Positions 40,354-53,784 of a DNA stretch of 62,968 nucleotides are shown here, piece after piece. The translations under genes and the position numbers were made by a program. Positions within the stretch are counted from its first letter, which is position 1, and every line of letters begins with the position of its first letter. The notes beneath the pieces were generated by a model that did no database searches, was not told the origin of the DNA, and worked only from the letters and a program-made list of their open reading frames with translations. This DNA comes from JBBSIN01 sp038232055 (lineage in GTDB: Bacteria > Actinomycetota > Actinomycetes > JADGOV01). Location of the stretch: positions 1 through 62,968 of the forward strand of contig JBBSIN010000005.1 of assembly GCA_038232055.1 (NCBI GenBank). The letters are read 5' to 3'.

Positions 40354-41211
40354 TCAGCCGTCGCGGTCCTCGCGGCCGCGGCGGCGCAGGTAGCGCTCGA
40401 ACTCGCGAGCGATCGCATCGCCGCTCGCCTCGGGCAGATCCGTCTCGTCGGCTCGTGACTCCAGGGCGCGCACGTACTCCGCGACGTCGGAGTCCTCGCG
40501 GGACATCTCCTCGACGCCTCGCTCCCAGGCGCGGGCCTGCTCGGGCATGTCGCCGAGGGGTACGGCGACGTCGAGAAGGTCCTCGACCCGGCGCAGGAGG
40601 GCGATCGTCGCCTTGGGGCAGGGCGGCTGTGCGACGTAGTGCGGGACCGCCGCCCAGAACGTCACCGCCGGCATCCCGGCCAGCCGGCAGGCGTCCTGGA
40701 AGACTCCGACGATGCCGGTAGGGCCCTCGTATCGGGAGTGCTCCAGCGCCAATCGCTGGGCGGTGGGCTCGTCGTAGGCCGTGCCGGTCACCGGCACCGG
40801 CCGGGTGTGCGGCGTGTCGGCCAGCAGAGCACCGAGGGTGACCGTCATCTCCACGCCGAGCTCGGAGGCGATGTCGATGAGCTCGGAGCAGAAGCCGCGC
40901 CAACGCATGTTCGGTTCGAGTCCGCGCAGGAGGACGATGTCGCGCGGCGCGTTCGGCGGCCTGGCGACCGAGAGCCTCGTCGTGGGCCACGCGATGCGGC
41001 GGGACTGGCCGTCGACCATGGACACCGTCGGGCGGTTGACCTGGAAGTCGTAGTAGTCGTCGGGGTCGATAGCGGCGAGCGGCGTCGCGGCCCAGACCGT
41101 CTCGAGGTGCTCGACGACGGCGGTGGCGGCGTCGGCAGCGTCGTTCCATCCCTCGAACGCGGCGACGAGTACCGGGTCACGCAGCTCGGGCACACCGTCG
41201 AGCTCGACCAC
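40354..41211 (-). CDS. PAC2-family proteasome-assembly-chaperone-like protein
   Basis: 285 residues of the PAC2 fold. ELRDPVLVAAFEGWNDAADAAT at the start and RYEGPTGIVGVFQDACRLAGMPAVTFWAAVPHYVA with the PCPKATIALLRRVEDLL helix are conserved in actinobacterial homologues of Rv2125. In eukaryotes PAC2 helps build the proteasome; the bacterial function is not settled, but the gene clusters with the Mpa/ARC region. GTG 41211 is chosen because GGAGGGAG lies eight bases upstream. It is convergent with mshC and divergent from metH. Confidence 0.85.
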   Translation of the reverse strand: MVELDGVPELRDPVLVAAFEGWNDAADAATAVVEHLETVWAATPLAAIDPDDYYDFQVNRPTVSMVDGQSRRIAWPTTRLSVARPPNAPRDIVLLRGLEPNMRWRGFCSELIDIASELGVEMTVTLGALLADTPHTRPVPVTGTAYDEPTAQRLALEHSRYEGPTGIVGVFQDACRLAGMPAVTFWAAVPHYVAQPPCPKATIALLRRVEDLLDVAVPLGDMPEQARAWERGVEEMSREDSDVAEYVRALESRADETDLPEASGDAIAREFERYLRRRGREDRDG

Positions 41212-41381
41212 GCACGTCTCCCTCCGCCGGCCGGAGCGTCGGCCGCTGGCCCAGCCTACGACGGACCGCTTCCGGCCGGCGGTATCCGCCGTCCGCGGAC
41301 CGGCGGCCAGGCCGACCGCATCGTCCGGCGCCCCGAGTGTCCGCCGGGAAAGAGCCGGCATCGCGACTACGATGACCCGGC

Positions 41382-44878
<3,497 letters not shown>

Positions 44879-44882
<4 letters not shown>

Positions 44883-45580
44883 CCCCGGCAATCGGCGCGG
44901 TGCTCTTCGACATGGACGGCCTGCTCGTCGATTCCGAGCCGGTCTGGTACGCCGTCGAGGTGGAAGTCATGGCCCGACTCGGCGGTGGGTGGTCGCACGA
45001 ACAGCAGGCGGCCTGCGTCGGCGGGCCGCTCGGGCACACGGCCGAGCACATGGCCGCCCTGGTGGGCAGCGACGTCGACCCGCGACTGGTCGAGGGCTGG
45101 CTGGTCGAGGGGATGGCCGAGCGGCTCGCCGCCGGTGTCACGCTCCTGCCGGGAGCCCCCGAGCTGCTCGACGCGCTGGCGACGGCCGCAGTCCCGTGCG
45201 GGCTGGTGTCCTCGTCGTACCGGCGGCTCGTCGATCTCGTGCTCGACGCGGTGGACCGCACCGGTCCGGCCGCTGGCCGCTCCCCGGCTTCCGCCGCCTT
45301 TGCGGTGTCCGTCGCGGGTGACGAGGTCAGCCATGGCAAGCCGCATCCCGAGCCCTACCTGGTCGCCGCCGCGCGGCTCGGGGTCGACCCGGCGAGCTGT
45401 GTCGTGCTCGAAGACTCCCTGACCGGGGTGGCCTCGGCCGAGGCGGCGGGGTGTGTCTGCGTCGCCGTACCCGATCTGGTGCCCATTCCGGCGACGGCGA
45501 CCCGTCCGGTGCTCGCCTCCCTGGCCGGGGTGGACGTTGCCTGGCTGGCAAGTCTCCCGGGCCGGCTCGCCGCCGGCTGA
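44879..45580 (+). CDS. HAD-superfamily phosphatase (subfamily IA)
   Basis: 233 residues. The nucleophile motif FDMDGLLVDSEP (D11, D13) opens the protein; the cap domain follows; motif II is the GLVSSSY-type threonine/serine strand; motif III is a lysine in SHGKPHPEPY and motif IV LEDSLTGVASAEAAG. It removes phosphate from a small molecule, as do beta-phosphoglucomutase and phosphoglycolate phosphatase. It is coupled to metH by a four-base overlap; homologues sit there in many actinobacteria. A strong hairpin follows at 45681. Confidence 0.9.
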
Positions 45581-45680
45581 GTATCACCCGCTTGGTGGAT
45601 TGCCGTGGTCGCTGCCGAGGGTTTCGATAGGTGCACGCAGCGTCGCCGCGGCCGAGGACACCGGTGACGACGCCGCAAGA

Positions 45681-45714
45681 GGCGGTCGGGCGCCCCCGCT
45701 CCCGACCGCCCCTT
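45681..45714 (+). terminator. Intrinsic-terminator-like hairpin downstream of the metH-HAD operon
   Basis: GGCGGTCGGG (45681-45690) and CCCGACCGCC (45701-45710) form a perfect ten-pair stem with a ten-base loop, followed by CCTTGCTGTC. It lies 100 bases after the HAD stop and 25 bases before the cysQ ATG, so it should insulate the two transcripts. Confidence 0.65.
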
Positions 45715-45738
45715 GCTGTCTGCGGATAGGCTTCCGCC

Positions 45739-46479
45739 ATGATCGAGGACTCCGCACTCGCGGCCGCGCTCGCCACCGACGCCGGCCAGCTGTTGCTGAA
45801 GGTGCGAGAGGAGTACGCCGACGCCGACCAGCCCACGCGCAAGGCGGCCGGCGACCGGAGGTCGCACGAGTTCCTGATGGCCGCCCTGGCCCAGGCCCGC
45901 CCGACCGACGCCGTGCTCTCGGAGGAGGGCAAGGACGACCCCGTGCGGCTGGAGTCCGAACGGGTGTGGATCGTCGATCCCCTGGACGGGACGCGGGAGT
46001 ACTCCGAGTTCCGTGCCGACTGGGCGGTGCACGTCGCCCTCTGGCAGGCCGGTGAGCTCGTCGCCGGGGCGGTCGCCCTGCCGGGAAGCGACGTCACTTT
46101 CGCCACGCCCACGGTTCCGCTCGCTCCGGCGTACGGCGGTGCGCCTCGCCTGGTGGTCAGCCGCAGCCGGCCCCCTGCGTGGATTCCATCGGTGCAGGAG
46201 GCGCTCGACGCCGAGCTGGTGCCGATGGGGTCGGCCGGCGCCAAGGTGATGGCCATCGTTCAGGGCCTCGCCGATGTCTACGTGCACGCCGGCGGGCAGT
46301 ACGAGTGGGACTCTGCGGCGCCGGTGGTCGTCGCCAGGGCGGCCGGCTTGCACACCTCGCGGGTCGACGGCTCACCCCTGCGCTACAACTCGCGGGACCC
46401 GCTGCTGCCGGACCTGGTCGTCTGCCGTCCGGAGCTGGCTGGCGACGTGATGGCGGCAGTGACGTCGATCGCGAGCTGA
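45739..46479 (+). CDS. cysQ: 3'(2'),5'-bisphosphate nucleotidase (PAP phosphatase)
   Basis: 246 residues of the lithium-sensitive inositol monophosphatase superfamily. The metal motif DPLDGT (D80-T85) follows a compact N-terminus with LSEEGKDDP carrying the first glutamates, and VYVHAGGQYEWDSAAP gives the late aspartate. It destroys PAP, the by-product of PAPS-dependent reactions, so it fits the ATP-sulfurylase/APS kinase encoded at 52038. It corresponds to Rv2131c by position near mshC. Inositol phosphatase activity is an alternative. Transcription is probably independent because of the upstream hairpin. Confidence 0.85.
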   Translation: MIEDSALAAALATDAGQLLLKVREEYADADQPTRKAAGDRRSHEFLMAALAQARPTDAVLSEEGKDDPVRLESERVWIVDPLDGTREYSEFRADWAVHVALWQAGELVAGAVALPGSDVTFATPTVPLAPAYGGAPRLVVSRSRPPAWIPSVQEALDAELVPMGSAGAKVMAIVQGLADVYVHAGGQYEWDSAAPVVVARAAGLHTSRVDGSPLRYNSRDPLLPDLVVCRPELAGDVMAAVTSIAS

Positions 46480-46491
46480 GCTCCGGCCCGG

Positions 46492-48282
46492 TCAGTGCAG
46501 GGGGAAGAAGACCGGGATGGTCGCCAGGGCGATGGCCACCGTCGAGCCCACGAGCACGATGCCGAGCCGGCCGAAGTCCCAGAAGCGGTACCCGCCCATG
46601 CCGTAGACGATCATGTTGGTCTGGTAGCCGATCGGCGTGAGGAACGACGACGACGCCCCTACCGCCACGGCGATCGCGAAGGGCCGTGGGTCGGCCGAGA
46701 TCTGCGCTGCGGTCGCGAGCGCGATGGGAAACATGACGATCGCGGTGGCGTTGTTCGTCACCAGCTGGGTGATGAGCACCGTGGCGACGAGCACCGCACC
46801 GAGCACCCCCACGTCGCCCCAGCCGCCGAAGACGCGGATGAGCAGGTGCGCGATGTCGGTCGCGAGACCGCTCGACGCCATCGCGGCGCCGAGCCCGAAC
46901 GACGCGGCGAGCACGACGATCACGTTGAGGTCGATCGCCGCCCGCGCCTCCTGCGGGCTCAGGACGCGAAACCCGACGAGGAGCAGCGCCGCGATGAGCG
47001 AGGCGTGCAGGACGGGCAGCAGGCCGGAGGCGGCGGCGGCGAGGAACCCGACGACGACGAGGCCCACCACCCAGGCCTTGTCGCGGCGTACCGGGCCACC
47101 GCCTCCCATCGGCGCGGTGAGCGCGAACTCCGGTGCCCCCCGCCACCGCCGGCGCAGATCGCCCGGTCCGAGGACCACGAGCACGTCGCCGGGATGCAGG
47201 GCGATGGACCCCAGCTTGCCGGCCACGGGCTCGCCCTCGCGGTGGATGGCGACCACCGCGGCGCCGTACCGGTTGCGGAAGTCGACGTCCTTGAGGGTCG
47301 ACCCGCCGAGCGGTGACCCGGGAGCGACGACCGCCTCGTAGAAGCGGCGGCCTGGGCCGCCGGCCACGGAGAAGTGGTGCTCGTCGGCCGACTGCAGCCC
47401 ACGCACCCGCTGCAGGTCGACGACGTGGTTCACGTTGCCGGCGAAGACGAGCCGGTCACCCTGGGCGAGCCGCTCGGTGGGGGCCACCGGGGCGATGGCA
47501 GTACCGTCGCGCTCGATCTCGACCAGGTACACGCCTTCGAGGTTGCGCAGGCCGGCCTCGGCCACGGTCCGTCCGACCAGGCCGTCCCGCGCGACCTTCA
47601 TCTCGAACGTGAAGTGTCGGGGGTCGTCACCGACGTCCTCGCTCGGCGCCTGCCGGCGGGGGACGAGCCGGGGTGCCAGCAGCACGGTGAGCGCGATGCC
47701 GACGACCGCGATCGGCAGCCCGACCGGCGTGATCTCGAAGAGCGACAGCCCGTCCTGGTGGGCGCCTCTCAGCAGACCGGTGACCACGACGTTCGTGGTC
47801 GTTCCGATGGACGTGACGAGGCCACCGAGCAGCACCGCCGCGTTGAGCGCCATCAGGTACCACGACGGCGAGCGCCGGCTCCGCCGGGCCCAGGCGGAGA
47901 CCTGGGGTGCCAGCATGCCGGTCGTCGGGGTGTTGTAGACGACCGAGGACAGCAGTGCGGTCGGCATGAGCACTCGCGCGAGCTCGCGCCTCGTCGCCCG
48001 GTCCTGACGCTTCCCTCTCGGCCGGCGCCCGAGTGCGGTGGCGGTGATCCGGTCCAGGGCTCCGGTCACCTCGGCCGCGCCGGCCATCACGTACAGCGCC
48101 GCCACGGTCACCGGAGCCTCGCTGGAGAAGCCGGAGAAGGCCGCCTCCGCGTCGATGACGCGGGTGACCAGGAGCACCGTGACCGCCGCCAGGATGACGT
48201 ACGGCGCCGAGAACCGTTCGGTGGCGAGGCAGGCCACCGCCACCACGATCACCGCAAGGGTGAACCACGCCTCGATGCTCAT
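46492..48282 (-). CDS. SLC13/DASS-type anion permease with two RCK-C domains
   Basis: 596 residues. An N-terminal block of helices carries a first conserved pore loop (NTPTTGMLAPQV), two TrkA-C/RCK-C soluble domains sit in the middle (about 200-370), and a second block of helices carries the matching loop near VTNNATAIVMFPI and PIGYQTN. This is the layout of SLC13-type sulfate/dicarboxylate transporters such as SAC1-like proteins. Next to sulfate-activating genes, sulfate uptake is a reasonable guess. The start overlaps the flippase stop by four bases (ATGA). Confidence 0.87.
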   Translation of the reverse strand: MSIEAWFTLAVIVVAVACLATERFSAPYVILAAVTVLLVTRVIDAEAAFSGFSSEAPVTVAALYVMAGAAEVTGALDRITATALGRRPRGKRQDRATRRELARVLMPTALLSSVVYNTPTTGMLAPQVSAWARRSRRSPSWYLMALNAAVLLGGLVTSIGTTTNVVVTGLLRGAHQDGLSLFEITPVGLPIAVVGIALTVLLAPRLVPRRQAPSEDVGDDPRHFTFEMKVARDGLVGRTVAEAGLRNLEGVYLVEIERDGTAIAPVAPTERLAQGDRLVFAGNVNHVVDLQRVRGLQSADEHHFSVAGGPGRRFYEAVVAPGSPLGGSTLKDVDFRNRYGAAVVAIHREGEPVAGKLGSIALHPGDVLVVLGPGDLRRRWRGAPEFALTAPMGGGGPVRRDKAWVVGLVVVGFLAAAASGLLPVLHASLIAALLLVGFRVLSPQEARAAIDLNVIVVLAASFGLGAAMASSGLATDIAHLLIRVFGGWGDVGVLGAVLVATVLITQLVTNNATAIVMFPIALATAAQISADPRPFAIAVAVGASSSFLTPIGYQTNMIVYGMGGYRFWDFGRLGIVLVGSTVAIALATIPVFFPLH

Positions 48283-49811
48283 GCCTGCACAGTCGGCGCC
48301 GGAGCTGTCGGGCGCAGGAGCTCTCGCAGGATGACGCGGTCCTCGGCCGCGAAACCGAGCGCGACCAACACGCCAACGTAGACGAACACTGCTGTCGCGA
48401 TGCCAAGAATCGAGTCGAACGGGGACGGCAGGACGTCGCGGACGACGATGCAGGCCACAAGACTGGCCGCGCCCGCCAGCAGGCCCTTGGCGACGCTCAG
48501 GTTGACCGGCAGCATCCGCAGCAGGACCCACACCTCGAGGATCCGCACGGCATTGAGAGCGATCAGTGAGACCTGCCACGCGACGGCGGCTCCCAGGATG
48601 CCGTGGTCCGGAATCAGCCACACGTTGAGCGCAATGTTCAGGGCGAGCGCGCCGATGTTGTCGATCATCGAGAGCACCGACCGTCCCGACTGGTTCAGCA
48701 CGACGCCGCACGGGCCGGCAGCCGAGTCGAGAAACTTGCCGATCACCAGAACCGCCGCGACCTGCGCGCCGACCCGGTACGCCGGCCCGAACAGGCCGAG
48801 GAGCGGGGAGCTGAACACGATCAGGACGATGCTCGCCGGCAGCAGGAGTCGGACGATCCAGCTGGTCGCGGCGGTGTAAGCCCGGGACAGGCTGACCATC
48901 GCGCGACGGGTGTAGAGCAGCGCGATGCGCGGAGCCAACGACGCGCCGATGGGCGTCGCCACGAACGTCGCGAGGGTCACGAGTCGGGTGGCGACGCTGT
49001 AGACGCCGACCTCCGCGCTGGTGCGGTAGACGCCGAGCAGGATGGTATCGGCCCACACCAGGCCCGAGGAGGCCAGCGACGTGAACCAGCTGACCGAGGA
49101 GAAGCCGAGGAGCTCGCGCACCTGGTAGCGGTAGTAGTCCGGCCGCGGCCCCAGCAACCGGCGCAGCGCCAGGAACGCCAGCGCCGCGGCCACGTAGTTG
49201 CTGACGACGAGAGCCGCCATGGCGCCACGCAGCCCGAGGCCGGCCGCGAGAAGCACGCAGGTCAGCGTGAACCGGGTGAGCGGCTCGAACACCATGCCGA
49301 CCAGCGCGTACGGCCGCGTCGTCCGGAAGCCCTGCGTCGCCGACAGCGCGGCGTCCGTGAACGTGGCGGCCGGTAGCGCCACGCCGACGAAGCGCAGCGG
49401 CGTGATCAGGCCGTCGTCGGAGAAGGCGGCATGGACGATGGCCGGCGCCAGGAGCACCAGAGCGACGCCGAGTACCAGCGCCCCACCGGTGCTGATGGCT
49501 ACGCCAAGCCGGCTCGTGCCGTGCACGGCCGCCTCGTCTTGGTCGGCGAGGTGCACGGCGACGAACCGGATGAGACCCGCCCGAAGACCTGACAGGGATA
49601 GCAGCCCGAGCAGGACGAGGAACGCGAACGCCTGAGCGTAGAGACCGACCTCACGTCGGCCGAGCAGGCGCACCATGACGATCGTGATGCCGAGCAGCGC
49701 AGCCTGGCTGATCACTGCGGAGACGAGGTTGAGCCCACCGCCGCGCGCGAAGCCGACAAGATCGCGGCCGGCCGCCGCAGGAGGCCCGCTCGCCGAGCGT
49801 GACGTCACCAT
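48279..49811 (-). CDS. Polysaccharide flippase (MOP superfamily, Wzx/MurJ-like)
   Basis: 510 residues with about 12-14 membrane helices and few charged residues in the helices. GLNLVSAVISQAALLGI at the N-terminus and the VRLLGRREVGLYAQAFAF strand resemble RfbX/Wzx flippases that move lipid-linked oligosaccharide across the membrane. The end lies inside the start of the anion-permease gene, so the two are translationally coupled. The neighbouring sugar transferase supplies the lipid-linked substrate. Which polysaccharide is exported is unknown. Confidence 0.85.
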   Translation of the reverse strand: MVTSRSASGPPAAAGRDLVGFARGGGLNLVSAVISQAALLGITIVMVRLLGRREVGLYAQAFAFLVLLGLLSLSGLRAGLIRFVAVHLADQDEAAVHGTSRLGVAISTGGALVLGVALVLLAPAIVHAAFSDDGLITPLRFVGVALPAATFTDAALSATQGFRTTRPYALVGMVFEPLTRFTLTCVLLAAGLGLRGAMAALVVSNYVAAALAFLALRRLLGPRPDYYRYQVRELLGFSSVSWFTSLASSGLVWADTILLGVYRTSAEVGVYSVATRLVTLATFVATPIGASLAPRIALLYTRRAMVSLSRAYTAATSWIVRLLLPASIVLIVFSSPLLGLFGPAYRVGAQVAAVLVIGKFLDSAAGPCGVVLNQSGRSVLSMIDNIGALALNIALNVWLIPDHGILGAAVAWQVSLIALNAVRILEVWVLLRMLPVNLSVAKGLLAGAASLVACIVVRDVLPSPFDSILGIATAVFVYVGVLVALGFAAEDRVILRELLRPTAPAPTVQA

Positions 49812-49915
49812 GCCGAGCCATCCTTATTGTGTGCCGGGCGGCTCGGTGATCTTCGCGCTGTCAGTGCCTGCCCCGCGGAACGTTCCACGTCAGTACGACG
49901 GTAGCTCGCCCTACG

Positions 49916-51598
49916 TCAGTAGGCGCCGCTACCACGCAGGACGGCGAAGACCGTCTTCCAGAGGATCATAAAGTCGAGCGCGAGCGACCAGTTCTCCACG
50001 TACTCGAGGTCGAGGCGCACGGACTCGTCCCAGCTGAGGTCGGAGCGGCCGCTGACCTGCCACAGGCCGGTGAGTCCCGGCTTGACGAGCAGGCGCCGGC
50101 GTACGTCGCTCTCGTACAACTCCACCTCGCTCGGCAGCGGCGGCCGCGGCCCGACGAGCGACATGTCACCCTTGAGGACGTTAAGCAGCTGGGGAAGCTC
50201 GTCGAGGGAGTACCGGCGGAGCCAGCGACCCACCCAGGTGACCCGAGGGTCCAGGCGAATCTTGAAGAGCAAACCGTCAGACCGGTCGTTCTCGTCGAGC
50301 AGCGTCTCGAGCTGCGCCTCCGCGTCGACATGCATCGAGCGGTACTTGTAGATGGTGAAGGGACGCCCGCCCTTGCCGCAGCGAATCTGACGGAACAGCA
50401 CCGGTCCAGCCGTCGTGAGCCACACGGCCAGCCCGAGCGTCACGAGCATCGGCAGCAGCAGCACGATCGCGCTCAGGGCGATAGTCCGGTCGGAGAACGC
50501 CTTGAGCAGGCGACGCCCGCCGGAGAGCTCCGGCTCGTCGACGTGCAGCAGCGGCAGTCCGGCCACTGGCCGGATGTGAATGCGTGGCCCGGCGATGTCG
50601 GTGAGGGCCGGCGCGACGAGGATGTCGACACCGCTGCCCTCGAGGTCCCAGGACAACCGGCGCAGCGCCGCGCCGGAGACCTCGCCGCAGGATGTCACGG
50701 CCACCGAGGAGGCTCGGGCGCCGCGGACTGCCGCCCCGATCATCGAGAGGTCACCGAGCACCGGGATGCCCTCGACTCCCGAGATCCGGCTTGAGCTGCG
50801 CTGCTCGATGCAGCAGCCGACGACGGCCATCCCGGCGTACGGCGCGCGGCGGGTCGTACGGATCAGGTCCGCGACGCTCTGCTCGCTGCCGGCCACGATG
50901 ACCCGGTGGGCGCAGCGGCCCTTGCGGCGGAGCTGGATCAAGACCTTGCGGACGCCGTAGCGGCCCAGCAGGTCGAGCGCTGTCGCCAACGGCAACGCGA
51001 TGACCACGAAGCGCCGCCCGATGTGCGAGTCGGTGGCGTAGGACACCGTGGCAATGGCGGCGATGAGCCGCAGTGCGGCATTGCAGGTGCGCTTGAACTC
51101 CTCCGAGCCCAGGGCGAGGAACCGCGCCTCGTACGCGCGGCTCAGCCACATCGACACGACCCAGGCGGCGGCAAGAGCGATCGTCAGGACTGCGTAGCGC
51201 TGGCCGGGGAGCGTGCCCTCGTTGCGGAACCGGACGAAGAGAGCGACGAAGGAGGAGAGCAGGATGGCCGCAATGTCGACGGTGACCACGACCGCGACGA
51301 GTCGGCTCTCCCAGCGCTTCGACGCCCGGTACTCCTGCGGAGCGGTGTCAGCTGCGGGCAGCAACCGGATGTGGGCTGCCGGCTCCGTAAGGTCGATCAC
51401 CCGATCGGTCGCGGCGGATGCGCCGCTGACGCGACCGTCGGAGGGTGGACCGTCAAGTCGGTTGGTGCGCATCGCGTTCCCCGACCCGGGGACCCCTGGC
51501 GCGGCTGTCCGGGACGCGGCGCCGGAGAGCAGGCGCGTCCGCGGTTCGCCGGTCGCCGATGCCGCGCGTTCCCGCGTACGCAGCACAGCCCTTATCAC
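49916..51598 (-). CDS. Polyprenyl-phosphate sugar-1-phosphate transferase (exopolysaccharide initiation)
   Basis: 560 residues. A poorly conserved, charged N-terminus (about 1-95) is followed by four membrane helices (about 100-210), a Rossmann-like domain and the bacterial sugar transferase domain (about 365-555). The hallmark motifs are KGGRPFTIYKYRSMHVDAE and DELPQLLNVLKGDMSLVGPRPPLPSE. These enzymes load the first sugar onto undecaprenyl phosphate for exopolysaccharide synthesis. GTG 51598 is used; ATG 51472 is an alternative that would trim the first 42 disordered residues. Confidence 0.88.
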   Translation of the reverse strand: MIRAVLRTRERAASATGEPRTRLLSGAASRTAAPGVPGSGNAMRTNRLDGPPSDGRVSGASAATDRVIDLTEPAAHIRLLPAADTAPQEYRASKRWESRLVAVVVTVDIAAILLSSFVALFVRFRNEGTLPGQRYAVLTIALAAAWVVSMWLSRAYEARFLALGSEEFKRTCNAALRLIAAIATVSYATDSHIGRRFVVIALPLATALDLLGRYGVRKVLIQLRRKGRCAHRVIVAGSEQSVADLIRTTRRAPYAGMAVVGCCIEQRSSSRISGVEGIPVLGDLSMIGAAVRGARASSVAVTSCGEVSGAALRRLSWDLEGSGVDILVAPALTDIAGPRIHIRPVAGLPLLHVDEPELSGGRRLLKAFSDRTIALSAIVLLLPMLVTLGLAVWLTTAGPVLFRQIRCGKGGRPFTIYKYRSMHVDAEAQLETLLDENDRSDGLLFKIRLDPRVTWVGRWLRRYSLDELPQLLNVLKGDMSLVGPRPPLPSEVELYESDVRRRLLVKPGLTGLWQVSGRSDLSWDESVRLDLEYVENWSLALDFMILWKTVFAVLRGSGAY

Positions 51599-52037
51599 CG
51601 TCGGTCACCTCAAAATCAGTCGAGCGCATCAGTATTACCGAAAGAATTTCCCGGATGAGCAGGCATTCGATGCCGACCGCTCTTCCGGATGCCCGCGAAC
51701 CACAGCCACTGGCTCGTCACCGGCCGTAGCCACACATCCTGCCATCAAAGCCGCTGTTCGGACCGTTGGCGATCCGCCGAACGGCTGACCAGGGTCCACC
51801 GTTTCGATATCTCGTAGTTGCGCGGCTACCCTGAGTGAGAGACAGTGGAACCGGCCGACCGGGTCGCACCCGCCGGTTCGGCCCGCGCCGGACCTGGGAA
51901 GCCGGTACGATAGGCCCCTCAGGGCGAAATAGTTCAGCACCCGCCGTCGGCCGAGGGCCGTGGCTGGGACGCTCTTTCACGTGGGCGAGATGTCGCGCCC
52001 GTGCCCGTCCCTTTCCTTGGAGGAGGAGTCCGAACCG
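51599..52037. other. Gap between sugar transferase and ATP sulfurylase
   Basis: The two flanking genes diverge from this 439-base stretch, so it should hold both promoters. The part at 51610-51660 is comparatively AT-rich (around AGTATTACCGAAAGAATTTC). A TTGGAGGAGGAG ribosome site precedes the GTG at 52038. I see no riboswitch, hairpin or coding frame I can support. Confidence 0.5.
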
Positions 52038-53768
52038 GTGGTCGACCATCTCATCGAGCCGCATGGCGGCGTGCTCGTCAACCTGCTCGCCGACGACGAG
52101 CGCTCGGCGGAGCTCGTCAAGCAGTCCCGCGACTGGCCGTCGTGGGATCTCACGCCGCGCCAGCTCTGCGACGTCGAGCTGCTTGTCTCGGGCGGCTTCT
52201 CTCCGCTGACCGGCTTCCTCGGGTCGGCCGACTATCAGTCGGTCTGCGAGCAGATGCGCTTGGCGGACGGCACGCTGTGGCCGATACCGGTCACGCTCGA
52301 CGTGCCGGAGGAGTTCGCGGCTGGGCTGGAGCCCGGCGCGAGCATCGCGCTGCGCGACGCCGAAGGGGTCATGCTGGCCGCTCTGCACATCCAGGACCTT
52401 TACCGGCCGGACCTCGCGGCGGAGGCCCAGCAGGTCTTCGGGACGACCGATGTCAAGCACCCGGGGGTCGCTCACCTGCTGCAGCGAGCCAACCCCGTCT
52501 ACCTCGGCGGACGGGTCGAGGGTTTGCAGCTGCCGCTGCACTACGACTACCGCGAGCTGCGGCAGACGCCGGCTGAGCTGCGCGCCGTTTTCGCCGAGAA
52601 GGGCTGGCGCAAGGTCGTCGCCTTCCAGACCCGCAACCCGCTGCACCGGGCGCACCAGGAGCTGACGCTGCGGGCGGCCAAGGAGGTCGGCGCCAACCTG
52701 CTCATCCACCCGGTCGTCGGCATGACCAAGCCGGGTGACGTGGACCACTACACCCGCGTTCGCTGCTACTCGGCGATCATGCCGTCGTATCCGCACGGTA
52801 CGGCGATGCTCTCGCTGCTGCCGCTCGCGATGCGCATGGGTGGTCCGCGCGAGGCGGTTTGGCACGCGATCATCCGAAAGAACCACGGCGTTACGCACTT
52901 CATCGTCGGCAGGGACCACGCGGGTCCCGGCGACGACTCGAACGGCAAGCCGTTCTACGGTCCCTACGACGCCCAGGACCTGCTCCGCCAGCACCAGGAG
53001 GAGCTCGGCGTGGTGATGGTGCCGTTCCAGATGATGGTCTACGTCGAGGACCGCGACGAGTACATGCCGGTCGACGAGGTCCCGGAGGGCGCTCGCACGC
53101 TCTCGATCTCCGGCACTGAGCAGCGCCGCCGGCTCTCGTTGGGTCTCGACCTGCCGACATGGTTCACCCCGCCGGCGGTTGCCGAAGAGCTGCGCCGGTC
53201 CTACCGGCCGCGGTCGAAGCAGGGTTTCACGGTGTTCTTCACCGGTCTGTCCGGTTCCGGCAAGTCGACGATCGCGAACGTGCTGCTGGTCAAGTTGCTC
53301 GAGATGGGTGGCCGCCCGGTCACCATGCTCGACGGTGACCTCGTCCGCAAGCACCTGTCCAGCGAGCTCGGCTTCTCCAAGGAGCACCGCGACATCAACA
53401 TCCGCCGCATCGGGTGGGTGGCGTCGGAGATCACCAAGAACGGCGGCATCGCCGTTTGCGCGCCGATCGCGCCGTACGAGGTGACGCGCTGGGACGTGCG
53501 TTCGATGGTCGAGCCCAACGGTGGTTTCGTCCTCGTCCACATCGCGACGTCGGTCGACGTGTGCGAGGAGCGCGACCGCAAGGGTCTCTACGCCAAGGCC
53601 CGGGCCGGGGTGCTCAAGGAGTTCACCGGCATCAGCGACCCGTACGAGGAGCCCACCGACGCCGAGGTGCGCGTGGACACCGCCGAACTCACCGCCGAGG
53701 AGGCGGCCCAGGAGATCGTGCTGTACCTGGAGCGGGAGGGCTACATCGGCGCGGCCGAAGCGGTCTGA
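52038..53768 (+). CDS. Fused ATP sulfurylase / APS kinase
   Basis: 576 residues. The first 390 residues are ATP sulfurylase, with the catalytic QTRNPLHRAH (Q197-H206) and GRDHAGPGDD motifs; the last 180 are APS kinase, with Walker A GLSGSGKST (G403-T411) and DGDLVRKHL. It activates sulfate to APS and then PAPS for cysteine synthesis or sulfation. GTG 52038 is chosen because GGAGGAGG sits directly upstream and the next residues (VDHLIEPHGG) are conserved; starts at 51960 or 51990 would add a non-conserved tail. A strong terminator follows. Confidence 0.94.
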   Translation: MVDHLIEPHGGVLVNLLADDERSAELVKQSRDWPSWDLTPRQLCDVELLVSGGFSPLTGFLGSADYQSVCEQMRLADGTLWPIPVTLDVPEEFAAGLEPGASIALRDAEGVMLAALHIQDLYRPDLAAEAQQVFGTTDVKHPGVAHLLQRANPVYLGGRVEGLQLPLHYDYRELRQTPAELRAVFAEKGWRKVVAFQTRNPLHRAHQELTLRAAKEVGANLLIHPVVGMTKPGDVDHYTRVRCYSAIMPSYPHGTAMLSLLPLAMRMGGPREAVWHAIIRKNHGVTHFIVGRDHAGPGDDSNGKPFYGPYDAQDLLRQHQEELGVVMVPFQMMVYVEDRDEYMPVDEVPEGARTLSISGTEQRRRLSLGLDLPTWFTPPAVAEELRRSYRPRSKQGFTVFFTGLSGSGKSTIANVLLVKLLEMGGRPVTMLDGDLVRKHLSSELGFSKEHRDINIRRIGWVASEITKNGGIAVCAPIAPYEVTRWDVRSMVEPNGGFVLVHIATSVDVCEERDRKGLYAKARAGVLKEFTGISDPYEEPTDAEVRVDTAELTAEEAAQEIVLYLEREGYIGAAEAV

Positions 53769-53784
53769 CCAGTCGTACGTCAGG

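Noticed and set aside
41212..41381. A cobalamin riboswitch upstream of metH
   Set aside because: The interval is only 170 bases, shared with the divergent PAC2 promoter, and contains no B12-box-like sequence that I can see.
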